DNA from: Cristatella mucedo
Lineage: Eukaryota > Bryozoa > Phylactolaemata > Cristatellidae
Assembly (NCBI GenBank): GCA_009760855.2
Contig: WPIO01000007.1
Span: forward strand, 3,277,501 to 3,341,500
Direction: 5' to 3'
Length of the DNA stretch: 64,000 nt
Of this stretch, positions 41,916 through 54,444 are shown piece by piece (positions within the stretch are counted from its first letter, which is position 1; the number at the start of each line of letters is the position of its first letter). Both the position numbers and the translations under genes were made by a program. A model generated the notes under the pieces. It was not told the origin of the DNA. It did no database searches and saw nothing but the letters and a program-made list of their open reading frames with translations.

Positions 41916-42639
41916 AAGTAAAAGCGATGACGATGATAATATAACAATAATTATATAGAAAACGAGATTCGGGAGCCCCAGGAAGAATACGCGCAGCTGT
42001 GGTTGGAAAATGCTATTACTATTTGGCAGCCTACCCCGTAAACTAGCAGCTGCCTTACCAGGCAATTGATTGACAAGCCGCGACTGAGTTGGCTTAATCA
42101 AATGTCACCTAGCATATTTTAAATCGAGCCACGGCAATTCAGTGCGACTGAATCGCAAATGGCAACTAGGTCAGAACAATATTATCGATAGGGTCACAAA
42201 CTATTGGTCGTGTGAAAAAACATGATCCAGCGTCTTTCCAGCGACAGTGCTCTCAATTCGGCGAGCAAGCCTCGCGAGATCTCGATCGTCGCCTCGGCTT
42301 CTCTGAGCAACGCAGCTCTAGAGCAGCCGCTCACGCATTTGCTAGCGCGGCCAATGAGGAGAGACCGTCGGCATAGCTCGACGCCGCTCGACTAAGCTTT
42401 GTTAGCTAGGACGATTAGCTAATCGATGGATCTCGTGCTGGTCGTTCGATCGATCGATCTCACAGATCGATCTCGAGCTGAACTATTTATTTTTTTGAAT
42501 ATCCCAAACGCAAGTTCATGTCTCGCAACGCCTAGAAAAACCTTGTTCGAATTATCGTCCGTACCTGCTACGAACAGTCTTACCACCGACTAGACACGGT
42601 TGATATCAAAGAAGTAAAGAAACATGGTTTTCATGAACA

Positions 42640-45060
42640 ACCTCAATCCAACACAATACACTCTAATTAGGCTAAATCGACCCGAAATCAGCGAGGCGAT
42701 GCTCCCATTTTGACTTAATATAGTAGTCCACACGCATTATGATTAATTCACTAAATTTAATGCAATTGCACTCACATGTTCTCGTTCAAATGGGCTGCAA
42801 AGATGGTGGCCTCTACCAAGATTAGCCAAAGTTCACAGAAATCCACTTTAGTGACATCTCAAATCTTTCAGAGATTTGCTTCGCGAAGCTCTAACTCAAA
42901 TTGCATATTAGACTGCCGCATACTTTAAGTGTTACTACGACATTTCTCGCCATGCATCGCACTTACTCTCACGGAGTGCACTCCAAGTGACTGAAACTGA
43001 ACTGCTTCTCATAGGACACCCCGAGAGTGTGGCTGGACTAGAAGGCTTTGCTCTTCTAATAGATGGTGCTGTTGGGCGACCATCACCACGTGCTCGAAGT
43101 TTAGGTGTCGTTTTCGACAGCGGCTTCAATTTTGAAACGCTTATTCAAAAGACTGCTTTTACAGCTAGCCATCACGTCCGATCTTATCAAAGATTAGGAG
43201 CTGTCTTCCACAGTGGCTTATACAAAATTCAACTAGCTTCTTAGTTCTGTCTCGGCTTGATTATTGTAATTCCCGTTTGGCTGAGCTACCGAAAAAAAAG
43301 CAACTAGGCCACTGCAGCTGGCTATGAACATGGCTGCAAGGCTACTCTTCAAGTTCCAGAGGTTTGAGCACGTGTCTCCTTTGCTAAGAGCTAGGATGGC
43401 TGCCGGTTGATCGACGGATACAGAGCAAAGTTCTTACGCTGAACCACAAGGCCCGCCATGGCTTGGCTCCTCCATACCTAGCTGAACTGCTGCACCAAAT
43501 TCAGCCTTTTCTGCCCTCAGGTCCTGTACGGACCATAAATTAGCTGTTCCATTCCTCCACTGAAAGACCGTTGGCGATGGAAGCTTTAGCTCTGCAGGTC
43601 CTAGACTGTGGAAATCACTTCCAAAATTCTTAGGCAACGACAGCTACTCTCCTGCTGCCGAGTGTGGCTCATCTTTTCCAGCGGTTCTGAGCTGCTACTT
43701 CCGTGCTACTCACTACCTTAAATGCTCTCCTGACTCTCCTATGCTTCGTACTCTCTCTTTGTTGCTTGAGACGAAGTCTGTTGGCTATCGAATGCGTACC
43801 GAAATCCGCTTAGGCTGTGAATGCGCTATACAAAACTCTCCTGCGTAACGCCGACATACTCTTTGTGGCATTGTGGAGTTATAGACGGAGATAAATTGCA
43901 TTACATTGCTGCAGAGGCCCGGACCAATGCTGCGATCTACCAAAATTGACCGTAATCCGCCACAATCCACCACCAATCGAACTAAATCCTTTTCGAAAAG
44001 CCCTTTTTATTCGAAATGACAGTTTACTCTGTAGAAAGTGAACTTCCGCACTAAACGTCCCGAGAGTCGGCAAGGGCGTTCTCTTGCAGAACGCTGGAAT
44101 TGACTTCAGCGGCCCGGGAAAATACCGGAATCCACTTCATCCACCAAAAAAAATTCCAAAATAAGTGTCGTTGAGCTCCAAACTTCTTTAAATAGTGTAG
44201 TGCATTACGCCTAAACTACGTGTAGTCACGTGATTTTAATCCATTGCGCTCGTAAAATTGGGCAGTGCCAGGAAATCGACATCAATTGCTCGGTCCAAGG
44301 CGTATCCACTACCATTCAACGCAAAACGAGAAGAGATTTGCCGTGTCAAACTCCAATTTAGACTTACCGCTACTTTATACTCTATTTACGGCGTAACCAC
44401 GAAAAGCCATAATAGACGCTCATTCTAGAGCACTGCACTGCAGTCGACTGCATAGGTCTGGGCCAACACTGCTGTCCATTCTGAGCAGTCGCAGATCGAC
44501 CGGATATTGGACGTGTGAAGCTCAAATTTAGATTTGAGTTATACAGCGCCCTCTGTCTTAAGTTCAACCAATACATTTCAACCCATCGAGCACTTACGAT
44601 CGCAGACAATTCATGGCAATTGACAGCCCGATAGGCCCGGGCCAATGTGGCACTCCCCAATAATCCAATGAACTGACTAAAATCGGCTGTGTGGAGCTCC
44701 AGTTCTAATTGCATGCAGCGTATCCCTGTTTGGAAAGCAAATTCAACAGCTTTATAGCCATTTCTTAGCTTAATTGTCGAAAATTCAGCACACAATTACA
44801 GCACACGGTATTTGAAGTGCAACCACATCGAATCAAAACATTGCGCACGTAAAATCTCGGACAGCGCACGGCCATCGACAGTAACGACAGGGATCCTAAA
44901 CCAAAATCTATTACGACTCATTAAAAATCGAACAGAAATTGGTTGTGCGAAGGTCTAATTTAAATTGCATGTATTGATACAATTTTGCTTTGCTTAAAGT
45001 GAACCAAATAGTTTAACCCATTTAAAACTTATCATCTCGGACAACAGATGGCTATTTAAT
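42640..45060 (-). repeat. degenerate satellite, block 2, opposite orientation
   Basis: The same monomer family read on the minus strand (CACTCTAATTAGGCTA, CAATCCAC, GCCCGGGCCAATG) in 42640-42950 and 43905-45060. A family B LINE (42950-43905) is inserted between. Divergence is high, so the ends are approximate. Confidence 0.7.
42950..43905 (+). mobile_element. family B LINE, 3' half, inserted in satellite block 2
   Basis: Readings VTETELLLIGHPESVAGLEG, FALLIDGAVGRPSPRARSLG and VVFDSGFNFETLIQKTAFTA, then frameshifted RT C-terminus and the 3' UTR ending GAGATAAATTGCATTACATT. Confidence 0.85.
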
Positions 45061-45062
45061 TG

Positions 45063-45370
45063 CTAGAGAACTTAACATTCACGCTGACAACTATGAAAAC
45101 AGCCACGTACGCTCATTTCCCGACTTTCTGGAGAACTTCGGCTTGGTCCAAGGCGTTAGTCATACGACTCATAATGGTGGCCATGTTCTGGATCTCGTGA
45201 TCATAAAATATGTCTTCTCCACTGACATTGCTATGTGCTCGCTAACTATCTCAGATCATTGCTCAATCCCTTTAACTGTTCCTGTTTCGTCGTGTTCACA
45301 GCATAGCATCGATTTTTCAGCTACGAAACGTAAAAAGCATAAGTGCCGAGAATTGTTTGAAATCTGTTTG
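45063..45370 (+). mobile_element. LINE endonuclease-domain fragment (APE-type)
   Basis: In frame: ARELNIHADNYENSHVRSFP, DFLENFGLVQGVSHTTHNGG, HVLDLVI and LTISDHCSIPLTVPVS. This matches the GDFNIH ... T-H-x-x-G-x-x-L-D-L-V-I ... SDH signature of the apurinic-type endonuclease of CR1/L2 LINEs. It is the only EN piece recognised, without the adjoining RT. Confidence 0.7.
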
Positions 45371-47507
45371 TAAGGAAGGTCTTTTTGATCTGCACCCAGG
45401 CTTGCCGACAGCGTCAATGCCCTAATTAATTTAGTGTACTCGATATACTCGAAATTCCTCTTGAACCTTCCTACATACTTCTTCTTGAACTATTTGAGAT
45501 GAGCATTGATTTTGAACTCGCGTAAGTTCTGTACATAAGTGTTCTGATATCCATCAATTTCTATTTAGCTCTGCTCCAGAATTTGTATAATTCAGCAAAT
45601 GATTCTTTGTTTGAATCATAAATTTTTGGTAGAGGCAACCCGGGGATTTCAAGCACTCAGTTCTGCCTTCAGGGCATGCATTTTTTTCGGCTGACTTTAA
45701 AACCCCTATTATACGTGAAATGCACAAAGACGCAGTCGCAAGCAATGAGAATAGCACAAAATGACTGCACCCGCTTTAGAGGACAATTCTAGCCCAAAGT
45801 ACAACTGAGCTGAACGTCACTTCAGATGGACTTCGATTGCTGCCAACAACCAAAGCAAGATGGAGAAGAAACAAAAACCTAGCGAAAAAACTGCGGCTCG
45901 CTAGCTCGCTGGGATCCCTCGTGGATCCCTCGGGCGACTCGCAAGTGATGCTCTACTGCTGAGCGCTTACAACGGCGACAGCCAGAGCACTCGTACTTAG
46001 CTGCGGTTTCGATTAACTTCTACAAACGACCGAAGCGCCAGATAGCCGCGGGCCTGGAGACGAGCTGGGCGATCCGCCACGAGCGGATGTGAGCCTCAGC
46101 CTCGGTTCGGTCGGCCAAGGTTGATGCTTATCCAGACGTAAAGAGTAAGTGACTCTTTATTTCCATCAATAGAAATTTGAACCGCGAACCACGTCCAATC
46201 GCCAAACTATATCTTACGAGTCACGGGGTGCGATCGCTGACCTGCAAATTATAGACAGTTCCCCCTGCGGAGACTTCGCGGAAAGGCTCAAAACCAGCGG
46301 CAGCTATTGCACAGCCTCACCCGCATCCAACACGACTGTATTTTCGGGTATTCCAGTTCATTCTACGGAGGGATGTGGCCGCAATAAATTCTGGGGTCGC
46401 TCACCTTTATCCCTCCCAGCGAGTCCGATCGTTCTTCTTCAGAGCCATGTTTAGTTGGCTATCAGGAGTGTGCAGGCTTGCTAAATTGAAAAAATGGCAT
46501 GCTCGTACGCATGGCGTTTTAGAAGTCAAGCCGGCATTATTACGAACACGAAGCGTAGCGGCTTGGACGCCCGGACAGAACTAGGCCACAAGTACCGCGC
46601 TCGTAACGGCGCTTATCCCAGCCGACGCGGGGCAAACGCCAACGACACACAAAAAGTTCCACGATGATGAGCTATGAGGCTGACTGTTGAGATTAACGTC
46701 AATTATGAACTATGAGCTTGGCCGCTAAATTAGATCTGAAAGCCTTATAAAGGAAAGGCCAATAAGCTTCGCGGCTTACGATTATGCACCCCATTGACAT
46801 TGACTTTCTAACTTACTGCGCTGTAGTTTGGTTCGCCCATCAAAGAGCCAGCCGATGAACAACGCCAACGGTTTATTGCGCGAGGCACGGAGCAGCAAGA
46901 CGCACGACTGCCTTCGCCCCCTTCTCACACTCGAGTCTCGTCTCCTCGACTCCGGCTCTCCCTTGGCCGACCCCGATGGTGAATGGGTTATCGGCCTGTG
47001 TCAACGCCTCATTAGAAGCTGACCACAGCTGTGCACCAGGGCCCCTCTCGGGGATGCTTCCACCAGCTGTCGAGGAAAGGAGCGGTACCAGCCCGCATGC
47101 AATCGAACTACGTGCGCTAATCCTCACGCCCTCGAAAGTTGTACACAATCTGAGTAGCGAGTTTGGTATGCAATTTCAGGTTCGCGTAAGGATTACGACT
47201 GAGCAACCGCTACCAATGTCCAGTAACTCTCGGAGCATGTTAATGTTTACTGCCTTGGCCATTGTATATAGATCAACCTCGGCCAAACTAACCAAAGAAA
47301 CCTGACGTCTTCCGTAGATAAGAGTCGGCAGTCCTCGGCTTTGCCACCCGATCCATGCTTCGACGTGAATTTCCACCGAGGATTTACAATGGCTCCTTCT
47401 TCGTCTTCTTCGCAGCAGCAGCTGTTGCAGCAGCTGTTTTCTCTTCGGCTGCATCGCGGTGCTGCCGTCGTCGCAGCGTTGCGCTCGGCTTCCACAAAGC
47501 GTCGGAA
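45371..47507. other. unassigned
   Basis: Short frames only, on both strands; no recognised domain, RNA or mobile element. Confidence 0.4.
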
Positions 47508-47528
47508 CCCTAAACCTAACCCTAACCC
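47508..47528. repeat. short interstitial telomere-like tract
   Basis: About three and a half CCCTAA units (one CCTAA variant), the metazoan TTAGGG motif in reverse. A single GGGTTAGGG in the other orientation occurs near 48221. Confidence 0.7.
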
Positions 47529-47562
47529 ATTGTCTAGCTAAACACCGTTTGGCTAGACAATG
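47528..47562. other. near-perfect hairpin beside telomere-like tract
   Basis: CATTGTCTAGCTAAAC pairs with GTTTGGCTAGACAATG (16 bp, one G-T) around a 3-nt loop (ACC). It starts on the last base of the telomere-like tract. Confidence 0.85.
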
Positions 47563-48265
47563 CTCTAAGCGCTAGGCTGCGTCTGCCTGAATAGCCGGTC
47601 GTATCAGCTGTCATACTAGGACAATTATGTTCACCTCCGCCAGAGGAGGGCTGTTGATAACGCCGCTTTCGTCACTATGGGGGCGCTCGATCCTTACTGT
47701 CTCGCGCGAAACGCGTCACGGGTGTCACTTGCTGTGCACACTGCACGTGCTGTGCAGCCGCCTGTACTGGGTTAAGCTGAAAAAGCACCAGTGCTAGCAG
47801 TGAGATGGATTTTTTACCGCTTGCTGGTTTGTTTGTTTCTCTGTCGTTTTGCAAAGACTAAAAACGGCCAATCCCTGCTGTGGTAAGGCGTAGTTATGCA
47901 TTGGGGCAGCTCTCAGGCTAGCCGCAATATTAGCCCTTGCCTTGGTAGGTCTAACTAGGGCACCGAGAGCAACCCGTAGCGGGTGAACTAGCGAAGGAGA
48001 ATTTGGTAGGGGACACATTAGTTTACCGGGAGCAGAGCAAGGCGTCAGTCTGACAGCGAGATCCGCTCAGGTTAGAATGGAGCTTGGTCAGACTAATAGC
48101 GGTCAGGATGTGGACTGACTACTGTACTCAATTAGACAAAGAGCGAAAGGATGGCTAGCTGGCGCAGGAGCCATCTAATAAATTACAAGCAGAAGCAAAT
48201 AGGCCGAGGCCGGACACCGAGGGTTAGGGTCTGACAAAAACGGCAGCTACGCTCAAGGTCAAGAG

Positions 48266-48475
<210 letters not shown>

Positions 48476-48737
48476 AAGAGACAACGTGAGACTACGCCTC
48501 GAGAGCACGAGAGTCGAACCTACGGCGACGACCAGCTAAGTGCAACTTAGACTTCGCGGTTGTGTTCTGCCGGCTACTCAGTTATCTGCTCATATCTTGA
48601 GGTGCTGTAGCGGTCCGCCTTCGGGGTCGGGACCATCGCTAGCGACGCAGGCGTGTGATAGCTTATTGTAGTCAGGCTTCGGGAGTTCTCACGCAGTTAA
48701 CTCCGCCGGTCCGGTGCCTCGTAAACGCGTAGGGTAG

Positions 48738-48808
48738 TATGTAAAGCGCCTAGAAAGAGATTAAGTTCTCTGAAGACGCTTTATCAAGTGCATTATTATT
48801 ATTATAAT
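48738..48808 (+). mobile_element. family A LINE, terminal 70 bp
   Basis: ATGTAAAGCGCCTAGAAAGA, GATTAAGTTCTCTGAAGACG, CTTTATCAAGTGCATTATTA. Confidence 0.8.
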
Positions 48809-49167
48809 CGGGCCGGCGCCGGGTAAAGCGCTTGCGCCTGCGCGTAACCACTACTAACAGGCTCACCATAAACTGTTGCTTTCGGCGCCCAGTTGTGGCC
48901 GCTTATGTTTTAACCAAGCTGCAGCGCTGCACTACACCGTCCAACGGTAGAGAGCCGGAGGACGAGCTTCTGAGCGGTTACATTTATGTACCGAAGCAGA
49001 GTGCAGCAGCCTATGGCGGCTGTTACGTAAGACGATCAGCTGGAGGGTCGCCCCCAAAGCCCCTCCCCATGCAAAGCCTGCCCTTTGACTTAGGCTTTGA
49101 CTGCCATTTGACTCCCTTAGACTCCAGAGTATCAATGTGAACGGATAAAGATCATCCGAGGAGCGAC

Positions 49168-50290
49168 TAAAGGATGATGTAGCTCCGGGCTCTGTGCTGG
49201 GTCCGGTTCTTTTCACGGTTTATACTCTCCCATTTGCCGATGTGATTGCCAAGCACAATCTAGGCTTTCACTTCTATGCGGATGACACTGAGTTGTACCT
49301 TTGCTTTGATCCCTCCCAACCCTCGATCGTGTCGAATTCTCTCAACTCCCTTGCTGCATGTACTGATGGCACCCGCACGTGAGTGGCAGCAAGTTTTCTT
49401 AAATTGAATGATGACAAGACCAGCCTACTAGTTATGGTCAAACCAAGTGTGGTTCAAAAATGGGACAAGCTAACGCTCAAAATCAGCTCTGCCAGCATAT
49501 CTCCCCCGCCGAATCCTCACGAAATCTATGTATCCTGTTCCAAAGTGACCTTGTATTAGACGGTCATATCAGCTCCGATATCCATATCAAGTCTGCCTAC
49601 TTTCAACTACATAACATTGCTAGCATTTGGGCTTGCTTAGGCAGAGATACTGCATCCAAATTGGTCCTTGCATTAGCGACATCCCGTCTTGACTTCCGTA
49701 ACTCACTGCTTTCTGGTCTACCGGCCTGTGAAATTAGGCGTTTATAGTTGGCGAAAAACTCTGCAGCTAGGCTTGCCTGTCGTGAGCGTCACAGTTGCCA
49801 TATCACACCACTTCTCACCGACCTGCACTGGCTCAAGCACCGAATTAACTTTATATGGTTCTGTCACTCACATTTAGGTCCCTTCATTATTTGGCTTTAG
49901 CCTACCTTTCAGATCTACTTCCCCACCAGGCTAAGCATCATACCACTCGCTTTTCGGAATCTAATCGTTTACCTAGACCTCGTACAGAGCTCAAATCTTT
50001 TGGGGACTGTGCTTTTAGTTCGTATGCTCCCAAAGCCTGGAACTCACTCCCGACTTGCGTTGCGACATCCCCTGCCTTGACCACATTTAAAAAGAACCTA
50101 AAAATGCACATATTTATCACAGCATTCAGTGAGTTCCCGTGATTCGTCCTTTGTGTGCTTATGCGTGCTGACACTGTGCATGCTGCCACTAAACCATTCG
50201 ATCATGCTTCCTTTGCAGTAAATGTGAAGTGCCTAGAAAGAGATTGAGTTATCTGAGGGCACTGTATCAAATGTATTATCCATTATTATT
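49168..50290 (+). mobile_element. family A LINE, 3' half, older copy
   Basis: GSVLGPVLFTVYTLPFADVI, LGFHFYADDTELYLCFDPSQ, then an in-frame TGA (at about 49381), frameshifts, RT C-terminus (LKSFGDCAFSSYAPKAWNSL) and 3' UTR with a deletion. Confidence 0.9.
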
Positions 50291-50450
50291 GCTGGGTCCA
50301 CGTGAATCGTCCGATGTGTGCTAATGCTCAATGAAACTACGCGTAAGTTCCTATACATAGCTTAAGTTCAATTATGGAGCTATCTTATTGCTGTTGTTAA
50401 TGCATCACTCAATGAAAGGATTCTACTAAATGAAAGACTTGTTCCAGAGC

Positions 50451-50499
50451 CTCTTACATCCACCGTCCATCGTTGGGCGATGGACGGTGGTTGTAAGAG
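50451..50499. other. foldback: 22-bp stem, 5-nt loop
   Basis: The left arm CTCTTACA-T-CCACCGTCCATCG pairs with 50478-50499 around TTGGG with a single T-T mismatch. No transposon end or gene context recognised. Confidence 0.85.
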
Positions 50500-51482
50500 C
50501 GAGTAAGTACGTAAGCGAGTAAGTAAGAGTTTTAAGAACTCTACCTCACTCAAATCATGGGTTGGCTACCCAGTATTAGTATATGAGGTGGAGTGAATTT
50601 GGTTCTCAACCCTACCAATCTGGGTCTGTTGGTTGGTGACGGCAAGTCCCGATCCTGTGGAACACCAGTATGGAAAAGACCAAACTTGGCCAGGTCTGGC
50701 TTGAACTGGCTAAATGACAATATCCGAGCCTCTCGCATGTTGATCGACGCTGCCTGGCCCATATATGGTTGACCAAGAAAGTTAGGGTCTTCCCTAGCTG
50801 AATAATACAGTATGCTGAATAATACAGTAAATTCAAATGAGCTTTCAAATCTACAGCTATCGCTTAGCAACCGCTCAAGGTTGGTCTCTCCAAGGCATGT
50901 GCAATTTCTTAACTAAAGTCTGTCTGCATTTGTCAGGGAAAGCGGTCCTGCTCAATTAAACTCCAGTAGCTCCTTGGGTCACAACAGCCCAGAATAAACA
51001 TCATCCACGCCTTCGTGCATTTATGCTCGAATCGGTGACATCATCGTCGGCTCACCTCGTACCGACTAGGTGTGTCTCGATCTGAAGTGGTTGGCAGAAA
51101 AGTTTACTTGGTGCCAGATGGTTTTCAAGCCGAGCACAAGCTGTAGACTACGAAAACAAGCAGGGTGAGAAACCGATGCTTCCTGGTTGGGGGGGGGGGA
51201 GTGCATAGCACAAGTGAGCTAACAGATGGTAAAAAGACTAGGATTGCGTGATCGTGTTTCGAGGTTGGCAGGAAAGCTGCAGGTAGCCCACAAGCCACTG
51301 ACAGGTGTGGGCTCATAGGGAAGAGCTACTACTTCGGCCCATTGACCAGATCTGATTGACCATTGGTGAGCTATCGACTATCTATTGAGCAAATCAAGCA
51401 ACCGATAAGGTGACACAGCCGTAAGGGGTTGGGTCTACACGATAGGGTTTTTACACGACAATGCCTTGAAATTATCACACTT
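50500..51482. other. unassigned
   Basis: A run of nine or more G (about 51190) and short frames; nothing recognised. Confidence 0.4.
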
Positions 51483-52726
51483 TAATAATAATAATAATGT
51501 ACTTGATAAAGCACCCTCAGAGAACTTAATCTCTTTCTAGGCGCTTTACATTTTCGGCAAAGGGAAATGCAATTGAATGGTAAGTAAAATCATGCTTGAA
51601 AAACAAACAAAATGAATAACATGGTTAGGGGTGACATGCACAGGGTCAGCATGCAAATGTGGTTAGTGGCAGCATGCACAGTATCAGCGAGCATAAGCAC
51701 GTGAAGGACGAATCACAGGGACCCACTAAATGCTGTCCTAAATAGGTGTGTTTTTAAGTTCCTTTTAAATGTGGTCAGGTCAGGGGATGTTCTGACGCAG
51801 GTCGGGAGGGAGTTCCAGGCTTTGGGAGCATACGAACTAAATGCACGGTCTCCAAAGGATTTGAGGTTTGTACGAGGTATTTCTAGACTGTTGGATTCCG
51901 AAAAGCAGGTGGTACGATGCTTGGCCTGATGAGGGAGTATGTCGGAGAGATAGGCTGGAGCCATAGAATGAAGGGACCTAAAAGTGAGCGACAAAACCTA
52001 GAAGTCAGTCCGTTGCTTGACTGGTAGCCAGTGCAGGTCGGCGAGAAGTGGAGTAATGTGGCAACTGCGACGCTCACGACAGACAAGCCTACCTGCAGAG
52101 TTTTGCACCAGCTGCAATCGCCTGATGGCACATGCTGGTAGGCCAGTGAGCAGTGAGTTGCAGAAGTCGAGACGAGATGTCACGAATGCATGGACCAACT
52201 TAGACGTGGTATCCTTATCTAAACAAGCCCGAATTTTAGCAATATTATGAAGCTGAAAATAGGCAGCTTTGACCGTGGAGCTGATATGGTCGTCTAACGA
52301 GAGGTCGCTTTGGAATATGACACCTAGATTTCGAGCTGATTCGACAGGAGATATGCTGGCAGAGCCAATTTTGAGCGACAGCATTTCCAATTTCTGAATC
52401 ACACTGAGTTTGCCCATAACTAGTAGGTTAGTTTTATCATCGTTTAGTTTTAGAAAATTTGCTGCCATCCATGTGCGGATGTCATCAATGCATGCAGCAA
52501 GTGAGTTTAGAGAATTTGAGGTGCTCGAAGGCTGGGAGGGATCAAAGCAAAGGTACAACTGCCTGTCATCCGCATAGAAGTGAAAGCCTAGATTGTGCTT
52601 GGCAATCACATCAGCTAAAGGGAGAGTATAAACCGTGAAAAGAACCGGACCTAGCACGGAGCCCTGAGGTACTCCATATTTCAGAGGTACTTCAGATGAT
52701 CTTTGTCCATTCACCTCAATACTCTT
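51483..52726 (-). mobile_element. family A LINE, young copy, RT C-terminal half
   Basis: Frame 52714-51998: [73 protein letters not shown], then TAG in place of a Lys codon, then VLSLTFRSLHSMAPAYLSDI to the end. Near-identical by eye to 32397-33612 and truncated at almost the same 5' point. Confidence 0.93.
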
Positions 52727-52799
52727 GACTACTTTAAAGTCATCTAATTAAGTCCCAGGTCTAAATGCACGAGATAAGACAGATTGGGATGGAAATGAT

Positions 52800-53110
52800 G
52801 ATCACTTTGCAGCAAATGTAAAGCGCCTAGACAGAGATTAAGTTCTCTGAGGGCGCTTTATCAAGTGCATTATTATTATTATGCTATCAGATTCAAATAG
52901 TGGTATAATTAGCAACTTCCGTTGCGAATTATAAGGCAGGCGAGAAGACTAATAATGTCAAGTCTTTAACTAGACGACCACATCATCTCCACAGTCATCT
53001 GCCTACTTTCAGTTACATAACATGGCTAAAATTCGGGTTCGATTAGACAGGAATACTACATCGAAATTGGTCCATGCATTTGTGGGTGCTTTACAAATGC
53101 ATTATTATTT
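52800..53110 (+). mobile_element. two short family A LINE pieces in tandem
   Basis: 52800-52884 is a terminal 3' piece with (ATT)n. 52955-53110 joins an RT segment (LDDHIISTV-, AKIRVRLDRNTTSKLVHAFV-like) directly to GTGCTTTACAAATGCATTATT, so it carries an internal deletion. Confidence 0.7.
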
Positions 53111-53112
53111 GA

Positions 53113-53156
53113 TATATATATGTGTATAAAGTTCTCTCTCTCTATATATATATATC
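53113..53156. repeat. AT/CT simple repeat
   Basis: ATATATATATGTG, CTCTCTCTCT and TATATATATA in sequence. Confidence 0.75.
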
Positions 53157-54004
53157 ACTTTGACAATAAATATATGAACATACATAGAGTATATGCCATT
53201 TAATGAACCAGTAGTGGCCTCAGCTCTTCTGCTGCTAAGCAAATGAGTGTCGAATTAGCTTTCCCTTAATTAAACTTTTACTTTTCCTAAACTGGAATTT
53301 AAATGTCTGATGCTTGATTCTTAAAAGTAACGAGCATGCCCAGTCTGTTTCACTATGTGCATACTTTTCTCAGAAAATGCACATGTTTGAAGCCAGCTGA
53401 AACAAGATCTGACATTCGGGTATTGTAACTTTTCACAACTCAAGTTGCTAGAGTAGAAGACCTTATTGGAATTCACGAGGCTGGTCAGCCAATCAGAGGA
53501 AACAAGTAATCAAAATACCTTAAAGCTAAGCGTGAGATTTCCTACCGGTAACTTTTCATCAAATGTTTACTATAGACATCAGCCTATTGAACACTACAAG
53601 GGCACTAAGATACCAGACAGATTTTTAGAGCAAACCAAGCTTCATCTTTTTTAAGATATAAATATGATCTGTGTAGTGTACTGCTTCAAAGACGGTAAAG
53701 ATAGGAGCACCCAACAAAGCGACTCGAATCAAAATATATGTATCATCATTGCTACCGTGGGACGACGATTGGACGATAGATGATTGTTTAGTAGCATTCA
53801 CTCCTCGGTTCTTTAATCTTGCCTTTCATGGCAGAGCTACCTCCAAGATGCTCTTACATTTCGGAATGCATAGACATGACAGCACGCTATCGGAATAAGA
53901 GCCTGGCAATATTTTCTGCATTTCACCGATGCTCACGAATCTGATTAAATTCCACCAATATAAATGTGAGCGTTATTCTTCATCAAGCAAGTTTAGACTG
54001 AAAG
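53157..54004. other. unassigned AT-rich
   Basis: No frame, repeat or RNA recognised. Confidence 0.4.
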
Positions 54005-54062
54005 TTACTCGATCTTCACGACCCAGTTCGTGGATTCAAATCATGCAGCAGGTAATCCTTAA
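54005..54062 (+). mobile_element. SINE-2 5' fragment
   Basis: ACGACCCAGTTCGTGGATTC, AAATCATGCAGCAGGTAATC, CTTAATTGC: the B-box region of SINE-2, cut off by the SINE-1 at 54078. Confidence 0.5.
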
Positions 54063-54077
54063 TTGCTTGCTAATATA

Positions 54078-54215
54078 TATTTCATTTGCATAGCGCCCCA
54101 AGCGAACTTAATCTCTATTCAGGCGCTTCACATATGCCTCGGGGATCGAGCCCACGACCTCAGCCAGGCCTTGGTCGGGGCGAGCACCTTAACCGCTGGA
54201 CCAAACCAGCTCGGC
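54078..54215 (-). mobile_element. SINE-1 copy
   Basis: Very close by eye to the copy at 21384, sharing CGAGCTGGTTTGGTCCAGCG and the full GTGAAGCGCCTGAATAGAGA tail. It interrupts or abuts the 5' part of a SINE-2 (54005-54062). Confidence 0.85.
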
Positions 54216-54444
54216 GATGCTACAAGCTGGGGTGATAGCCGCCATGGCTCTTCTGCTGCTATATTAATGAGCCTCTTGGATCAGCTGAACTGTACTTTTA
54301 CTTTACTTTATCTTGAGGTATCCGAAGCACCGAAGGGTTAGCATCCGGACTGACATGTGAAATAACGGCCTCAGTCGGAATCATTCGGTAAGATACGATC
54401 AGAGCATATCAACTATTATTTACAGATGTCCATTTCTTCATTTA

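Larger units (their letters stand above)
39540..42200 (+). repeat. tandem repeat of about 1.3 kb around the tRNA-Val gene (two units)
   Basis: Unit 39540-40845 and unit 40846-42200 share, in order, a block around TGTGCACTTGCAT, a block GAGTTCAGCTTT, and a block CAGCTGCCTT ... CACCTAGCATATT. Divergence is clear by eye. The second unit has a LINE pair inserted (41284-41915) and lacks the tRNA. A third partial unit is at 36030-36907. Confidence 0.75.

Noticed and set aside
42420..42480. GATCGATC-rich stretch as a possible regulatory cluster
   Set aside because: Short, with no spacing pattern, and not repeated elsewhere in the window.
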